In this document: positions 14,558 to 17,770 of the stretch, one piece after another | Position numbering within the stretch: position 1 is the stretch's first letter | Layout: each line of letters begins with the position of its first letter | The notes under the pieces: model-generated | Databases searched by the model: none | What the model saw: only the letters and a program-made list of their open reading frames with translations | What the model was told of the DNA's origin: nothing | Position numbers and translations under genes: made by a program | Origin: Clostridia bacterium | Lineage (GTDB): Bacteria > Bacillota > Clostridia > Christensenellales > Aristaeellaceae | Direction: 5' to 3' | DNA length: 17,770 nt | Assembly (NCBI GenBank): GCA_017471125.1 | Contig: JAFUWR010000330.1 | Coordinates: forward strand, 1-17,770

Positions 14558-15478
14558 TCAGATCTGTACCCCTGCCTTCTCCAGGATGGCGGGCACGTTC
14601 TTTTCCGCGCCGATGGCCATGATGTGGACGCCGTCGCAGAGCTTCTCGTCCTTGATCTTCGCGATCATCTCGGCGGCCATTTCGATGCCCAGCTTGGCGG
14701 GCAGGCCCTTGACGCCCTTTTCCTTGCCCTCGGCGGCGGCCGCGGCGAGGCGGTCGATCATGTCCTGGGGCACGGCGATGCCGGGCACGTTCTCATTCAT
14801 GTACTTGGCCATGCCGGCGGCCTTCAGCGGGATGATGCCGGCCATGATGTGGGCCTTGATGCCGGCCTTGTCCACGGCCTCCATGAACCGCTTGAGCGCG
14901 TCCAGGTCGAAGATGCCCTGGGTCTGGATGTACTTCGCGCCGGCGTCCACCTTCTGGCGGAGCTTGTTGATCTGCAATACCTGGGGCTCGTACACAGGGG
15001 TCACCACCACGCCCTTGTAGAACTTCGGCACGGAGGCCATCTCGTTGCCGCCGCAGTCCTTGCCGGTGGCTTCCATCGTAGAGAGCATGCGCAGGATGCC
15101 CACGGAGTCCAGGTCGTACACGGGCTTGGAGGCCTTGCAGTCGCCCACCATGGTGTGGTCGCCGGTCAGGGCCAGCATGGTGTCGATGCCGAAGGACGCC
15201 GCCGCCAGCATGTCGCCCATGATGGCCATGCGGCTGCGGTCGCGGCCGGTCATCTGGATGATGGGCTCGATGCCGTTGAGCTTGAGCTGGGCGCACAGGC
15301 CCAGGGAGGAAGCCTTGAGACACGCGGACTGCATGTCGGTCACGTTGACGGAGTGCACCTTGCCCTTGAGCAATTGGGCGACCTCCAGCTGTTCGGTGAA
15401 ATCATAGCCCTTGGGCGGGGCCATCTCGGCGGTGACGCCGAAGATACCATTTTCAAGCGCGTTCTGAAGTGTGCTCAT
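14558..15478 (-). CDS. metF: Methylenetetrahydrofolate reductase
   Basis: 306-aa flavoprotein that reduces 5,10-methylene-tetrahydrofolate to 5-methyl-tetrahydrofolate, the step feeding methyl groups to methionine synthase or, in acetogens, to the Wood-Ljungdahl pathway. The beta-barrel begins with FGVTAEMAPPKG, Glu18 being at the catalytic position of E. coli Glu28; LALTGDH (103-108 region) and YIQTQGIFDLD are further family motifs. The frame is open far upstream, but the ATG at 15478 is correct because it lies 2 nt after the metV stop and the family N-terminus begins there. Coupled translation with metV is likely, since the two products form a complex. No RnfC2, HdrA or other electron-transfer partner gene is in view. 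Confidence 0.93.
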   Translation of the reverse strand: MSTLQNALENGIFGVTAEMAPPKGYDFTEQLEVAQLLKGKVHSVNVTDMQSACLKASSLGLCAQLKLNGIEPIIQMTGRDRSRMAIMGDMLAAASFGIDTMLALTGDHTMVGDCKASKPVYDLDSVGILRMLSTMEATGKDCGGNEMASVPKFYKGVVVTPVYEPQVLQINKLRQKVDAGAKYIQTQGIFDLDALKRFMEAVDKAGIKAHIMAGIIPLKAAGMAKYMNENVPGIAVPQDMIDRLAAAAAEGKEKGVKGLPAKLGIEMAAEMIAKIKDEKLCDGVHIMAIGAEKNVPAILEKAGVQI

Positions 15479-15480
15479 GC

Positions 15481-16125
15481 TTATTTCCCCCTGATGTTGA
15501 TCGTTCTCGGATAGGCGACCTTCTCGTAACCCTTGTCCTCGCGGGTGATGCCGATCTTCTCCTCCTGGCCCAGCTCGACCAGCTTGTTGTAGATCTCGAT
15601 CCAGGCGCAGGGATTCTCGGGGTTGACTTCGCACTTGCCGTTGCGGGAGCCGCCGCAGGGGCCGTTGACCAGCGACTTCGCGCAGCGGGAGATGGGACAG
15701 ATGCCGCCCGTCTTGCCCAGCACGCAGTCGCCGCACATGTGGCACGCCTCTTCAAACAGGCCGAGCTTCACGGACTCGCCCAGGAACATGGTGTTGTTGG
15801 AGGGGTACACGGGACACTTGCAGTACTGCGCGATGACCTGCACGCCGTCGCCGCAGGACATGGCCACCACCGCGTCCGGGTTCGCCGCGTTCACGGGCTT
15901 CAGGATGGTGCGGGTCTTTAGGTGCATGCAGCAGTACTCGCTCATGGCCGTGGCGACCACCTTGATGCCGTGCTCCGCCAGCACCTTCGTCAGCTCCGCG
16001 ATCTCCTTCTCGCCGCCGGTGGCGCAGGCCGTGGCGCAGCTCCCGCAGCCCACAAGGCCCACGGTCTTGACGCCCTTGAGCATGCCCAGCAGCTCTTCGA
16101 TGGGCTTCTTTTGCGTAATGATCAT
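15481..16125 (-). CDS. metV: MetV, zinc/iron-sulfur partner subunit of methylenetetrahydrofolate reductase
   Basis: 214-aa cysteine-rich protein of the MTHFR C-terminal-domain (MetV) family, partner of MetF in anaerobic bacteria where it replaces the usual NAD(P)H route of electron delivery. Sixteen cysteines are visible: C27-x2-C30-x3-C34 in GLVGCGSCATAC, C65-C66, C91, C102/C104, C128-x2-C131-x2-C134, C143, C148, C157, C165 and C173. The end block NGPCGGSRNGKCEV followed by PCAWIEIYNKL is the most typical family stretch. These would hold zinc and iron-sulfur centres. AAGGAG lies 8 nt before the ATG. First gene of a two-gene operon with a strong upstream promoter. The electron donor (ferredoxin or NADH) cannot be told from this window. 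Confidence 0.9.
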   Translation of the reverse strand: MIITQKKPIEELLGMLKGVKTVGLVGCGSCATACATGGEKEIAELTKVLAEHGIKVVATAMSEYCCMHLKTRTILKPVNAANPDAVVAMSCGDGVQVIAQYCKCPVYPSNNTMFLGESVKLGLFEEACHMCGDCVLGKTGGICPISRCAKSLVNGPCGGSRNGKCEVNPENPCAWIEIYNKLVELGQEEKIGITREDKGYEKVAYPRTINIRGK

Positions 16126-16147
16126 GCCGATTTCTCCTTATTGTCGT

Positions 16148-16189
16148 CCCCGTCGCGGGGATTATTGCGGCACATGCGTGGCATGCCGC
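16148..16189 (-). promoter_or_regulatory. Structured leader of metV
   Basis: The 5' leader of about 70 nt contains two inverted repeats: GCGGCA/TGCCGC (16184-16189 with 16167-16172) and CCCCG-CGA-CGGGG (16148-16160). The second lies about 10 nt before the AAGGAG site. There is no T-run after either, so it does not look like a transcription attenuator, and it does not match a riboswitch I recognise. It may affect stability or ribosome access. Confidence 0.35.
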
Positions 16190-16199
16190 TGTCATAGCT

Positions 16200-16228
16200 A
16201 TTATATATCCATGATACTCATAAATCAA
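16200..16228 (-). promoter_or_regulatory. Promoter for metV-metF
   Basis: On the minus strand TTGATT (16223-16228) and TATAAT (16200-16205) are separated by 17 bp, in an AT-rich patch unlike the surrounding GC-rich coding DNA. Transcription would start near 16193. Confidence 0.65.
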
Positions 16229-16341
16229 TATTCTTAAATAGATGTTGTGAAAAGAAACGCGAAGATTTTACAAAGCGGCCGACGCACCCACGCGCTCGGC
16301 GCTGCGAGAGGGCGATCCTTCCACTTGCGCCCGCGGACGGC

Positions 16342-16530
16342 TTATTCTTCCCTGTACGCTTTTCTTGCTTCGTTAAGACTTTGCTCGTTGGCACCGCCCC
16401 TATAATCCGGGTCGGCAAACTGGATCGGGTCGTTCTGCCACCCACATTCGCATATCTCATAATAACCCAATTCATACTTGCCGCATACCGGACATATCCG
16501 TCTGTCTTTATCAGTCACCCGCTTGACCAT
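16342..16530 (-). CDS. CPCC-type cysteine-rich small protein
   Basis: 62-aa protein resembling the cysteine-rich CPCC family. CPVCGKYELGYYEICECGWQ carries two Cys pairs (C13-x2-C16 and C27-x-C29) likely to bind zinc, followed by the family ending DPIQFADPDYRGGANEQSLNEARKAY. The family mark is the GGAN-x2-SL-x-EAR stretch. Members are small, of unknown function, and often sit in accessory or toxin-immunity settings; nothing here shows a specific role. GGAGG lies 12 nt before the ATG, with AAGG closer at 4 nt, so translation may be modest. It is a single gene between metV and a palindromic repeat, with no clear promoter or terminator. Confidence 0.75.
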   Translation of the reverse strand: MVKRVTDKDRRICPVCGKYELGYYEICECGWQNDPIQFADPDYRGGANEQSLNEARKAYREE

Positions 16531-16622
16531 GCGCCTTCACTTCCTCCCATGCAGTTTTGCCTTTTGACCCTGAAACGACGCATGGATCACGATGTCGATC
16601 TCAAACATATGGGGTCCACGTC

Positions 16623-16700
16623 GTAGGGGCGCCGTTGCGGCGCCCGCCCGAGTACCCTTCGCATCGTTGTACCCAGCGGGCGGCGCAACGCCGCCCCTAC
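16623..16700. repeat. Palindromic REP-like intergenic element
   Basis: Two inverted arms (about 16623-16650 and 16676-16700) flank a 25-bp centre. Each arm is itself a hairpin: GGGCGCC-GTTGC-GGCGCCC on the left and GGGCGGCG-CAA-CGCCGCCC on the right. The outer ends match exactly (GTAGGGGCG and its complement). The arms differ at two positions, and those changes keep each hairpin paired. It lies between the NUDIX and CPCC genes, about 45 bp past the NUDIX stop. Elements with such GTAGGGGCGGCG ends are, from memory, common and dispersed in GC-rich Clostridia. Confidence 0.75.
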
Positions 16701-16744
16701 AACCGCAACTGTATCCTTATCCGTTTTGAGATCAGCCGCTTTCA

Positions 16745-17194
16745 CTATCTGTCCTTCTCCGACCCGATGAAGATCGTCTCGCCGTAGCCCACCAGCCCCG
16801 AGATGTTGTCCCGTATGGCCCGGGGGAACAGGTTCTTCCGGGTGATCTCCCGGATGTCGATCCACTCCAAGCCGATCTGGAAGCGGTCGGTCTCCGTGGG
16901 CGCGCGCTTCGGCTCCGGGCCTAATTTGCACAGGAAAATGAAGTAGATCTTGTGGGCGTTGGCGTCGTACCGGCCCACGCTGATGCGCTCATAGATGCCG
17001 GACAAGCGGATGGGCACCACCGAGTAGCCCGTCTCCTCCAGCAGCTCCCGCTTCACCGTCTCGTTCAGCATCTCCCCCGTGTGCTGCCCGCCCCCCGGCA
17101 GGGCATAGTACTCCCCGAATTTGGAAATGCACCGATTGACCAGTATCTTCCCCTCGTGCAGCACGATGGCCTTCGCGGAATTTCGGACGGGCAA
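16745..17194 (-). CDS. NUDIX hydrolase
   Basis: 149-aa hydrolase of nucleoside-diphosphate-linked compounds. The Nudix box G-x5-E-x7-REL-x-EETG-Y is complete in GGQHTGEMLNETVKRELLEETGY, with the metal-binding REL-x-EE, and strands before it (AIVLHEGKILVNRC, EYYALPGGG) fit the fold. The end, GLEWIDIREITRKNLFPRAIRD, is like MutT/ADP-ribose-pyrophosphatase-type members. A longer frame starts at a TTG at 17236, but that codon directly abuts the -10 TATAAT and would not be on the mRNA. The TTG at 17194, with GAGGAG 9 nt upstream, is the better start. The gene stands alone. Substrate (oxidised nucleotide, sugar nucleotide, ADP-ribose) is not decided by sequence. Confidence 0.88.
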   Translation of the reverse strand: MPVRNSAKAIVLHEGKILVNRCISKFGEYYALPGGGQHTGEMLNETVKRELLEETGYSVVPIRLSGIYERISVGRYDANAHKIYFIFLCKLGPEPKRAPTETDRFQIGLEWIDIREITRKNLFPRAIRDNISGLVGYGETIFIGSEKDR

Positions 17195-17227
17195 AGCGAA
17201 CCACTCCTCGGACGGCGTATTATCTGT

Positions 17228-17256
17228 ATTATACAATTTTGGGGACGCTTTTTCAA
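17228..17256 (-). promoter_or_regulatory. Promoter for the NUDIX hydrolase gene
   Basis: TTGAAA (17251-17256) and a perfect TATAAT (17228-17233) are separated by 17 bp on the minus strand. Transcription would start near 17221. This places the longer-frame TTG start at 17236 upstream of the transcript. Confidence 0.7.
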
Positions 17257-17379
17257 TATCTTTTGTCGAGAAATGCGTAACTCACCGGGAAAAAGCCGAA
17301 ATCTTTCGTGCGTCCCGCCGATATTGCGACGGGCCAATGTTAAATCAGGTAAAATCAGCATGAATTTGGCGTTGTTTCA

Positions 17380-17408
17380 TTGAATGTTTTCAATGGTGAT
17401 GTTACAAT
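17380..17408 (+). promoter_or_regulatory. Promoter for the lipoyl-domain E2 gene
   Basis: TTGAAT (17380-17385) and TACAAT (17403-17408) are 17 bp apart, in AT-rich DNA. The start would be near 17415, giving a leader of about 47 nt that carries GGGAGG (17448-17453), 8 nt before the ATG. Confidence 0.6.
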
Positions 17409-17461
17409 ATATACAGAGGGGCCATCGCGCCCGAATTATGATGGACAGGGAGGAACCTTCT

Positions 17462-17770
17462 ATGGCCGTTGCTGTTATCATGCCCCGCCAGGGCAATACC
17501 GTCGAGAGCTGTATCATCACCGAATGGAAGAAAAAGGTGGGCGATCCCGTCGCCGTGGGCGACATACTGTTCGCCTATGAGACCGACAAGGCCGCCTTCG
17601 AGTGCGAGGCCGAGACCGCGGGCACGCTTCTGAAAGTGCTGTTCGAGGAGGGCGACGACGTGCCGGTGCTGGAGAATGTCTGCGTCATCGGCAACCCGGG
17701 CGAGAACCCGGACGACGCCCTGACCGGGGCCGCTGCCGCCGCCGCGCCCGCCGCTGCCGGTGCCGCCGCG
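17462..17770 (+). CDS. Lipoyl-domain E2 component of a 2-oxo acid dehydrogenase, 3' end outside window
   Basis: First 103 codons of a gene that runs off the right edge with no stop. Residues 1-78 form a lipoyl/biotinyl carrier domain: VIMPRQGNTVESCIITEWKK, then VGDPVAVGDILFAYETDKA with the lipoylated Lys43 in ETDKAAFE, then GTLLKVLFEEGDDVPV. An Ala/Pro-rich flexible linker starts at about residue 89, as in dihydrolipoamide acyltransferases, where the arm swings the acyl group between E1 and E2. Pyruvate, acetoin or branched-chain 2-oxo acid complexes are possible; the catalytic domain is not visible. The linker argues against a stand-alone GcvH. GGGAGG lies 8 nt before the ATG. Other subunits probably follow to the right. 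Confidence 0.85.
   Translation, partial: MAVAVIMPRQGNTVESCIITEWKKKVGDPVAVGDILFAYETDKAAFECEAETAGTLLKVLFEEGDDVPVLENVCVIGNPGENPDDALTGAAAAAAPAAAGAAA

Noticed and set aside
15479..15745. 89-codon upstream extension of metF
   Set aside because: It overlaps metV in another frame, is Arg/Pro-rich, and the MTHFR fold begins at the ATG at 15478.
16126..16199. Riboswitch or T-box upstream of metV
   Set aside because: The leader is too short and lacks the conserved core of SAM, cobalamin or THF riboswitches or a T-box sequence that I could identify.
14485..16700. Possible CRISPR array from GC-rich repeats
   Set aside because: Only two or three palindromic units are present, with no regular spacing or unique spacers and no cas genes.

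Overview
The window looks like the chromosome of a GC-rich member of the Bacillota, most likely an anaerobic gut- or rumen-type Clostridia lineage. The reasons are a cdaA-cdaR pair, a metV-metF pair of the kind seen in anaerobes with folate C1 metabolism, an iron-dependent alcohol dehydrogenase, strong AAGGAGG-type ribosome binding sites, sigma-A-like promoters with 17-bp spacers, and small Clostridia-style proteins. The taxon is inference; no rRNA or tRNA gene is visible.

Region 1 (1-4660) is visibly less GC-biased at third codon positions than the rest. It holds the 3' part of an MscS-type channel gene (+) and, convergent to it, a tight four-gene minus-strand operon: a signal-peptide protein with a RelA/SpoT-like nucleotide pyrophosphokinase domain, a 63-aa unknown, a signal-peptide phosphatidylserine-decarboxylase-like protein, and a signal-peptide Ntn hydrolase of the choloylglycine hydrolase/acylase type. 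Three of the four products look exported. Two neighbouring genes share a 45-bp start region (RBS plus signal-peptide codons, 36/45 identical). This cassette is the most unusual content of the window.

Region 2 (4661-6827) has two well-formed divergent promoters, then a cytosolic sensor-diguanylate cyclase made of a LacI-like ligand-binding domain, a middle region and a GGDEF domain. It ends at a hairpin terminator shared with the convergent operon.

Region 3 (6826-11644) is a minus-strand run cdaA, cdaR, membrane protein, SGNH hydrolase, iron alcohol dehydrogenase. The gaps are 37 nt or less, so it is probably one transcript. It makes and controls c-di-AMP; glmM, the usual third gene, is absent here.

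Region 4 (11740-14547) reads right: a small tail-anchored coiled-coil protein, then an overlapping pair, UDP-glucuronate-epimerase-like protein and UDP-glucose 6-dehydrogenase. The pair would turn UDP-glucose into UDP-glucuronate and UDP-galacturonate for surface polysaccharide. A bidirectional terminator separates it from the convergent metV-metF operon.

Region 5 (14558-17770) contains metF and metV (minus), a CPCC zinc-ribbon-like small protein (minus), a palindromic intergenic repeat, a NUDIX hydrolase (minus), and the start of a lipoyl-domain E2 gene of a 2-oxo acid dehydrogenase (+) that runs off the window. No CRISPR array, insertion sequence or riboswitch was recognised, and no stretch longer than 300 bases lacks a gene.
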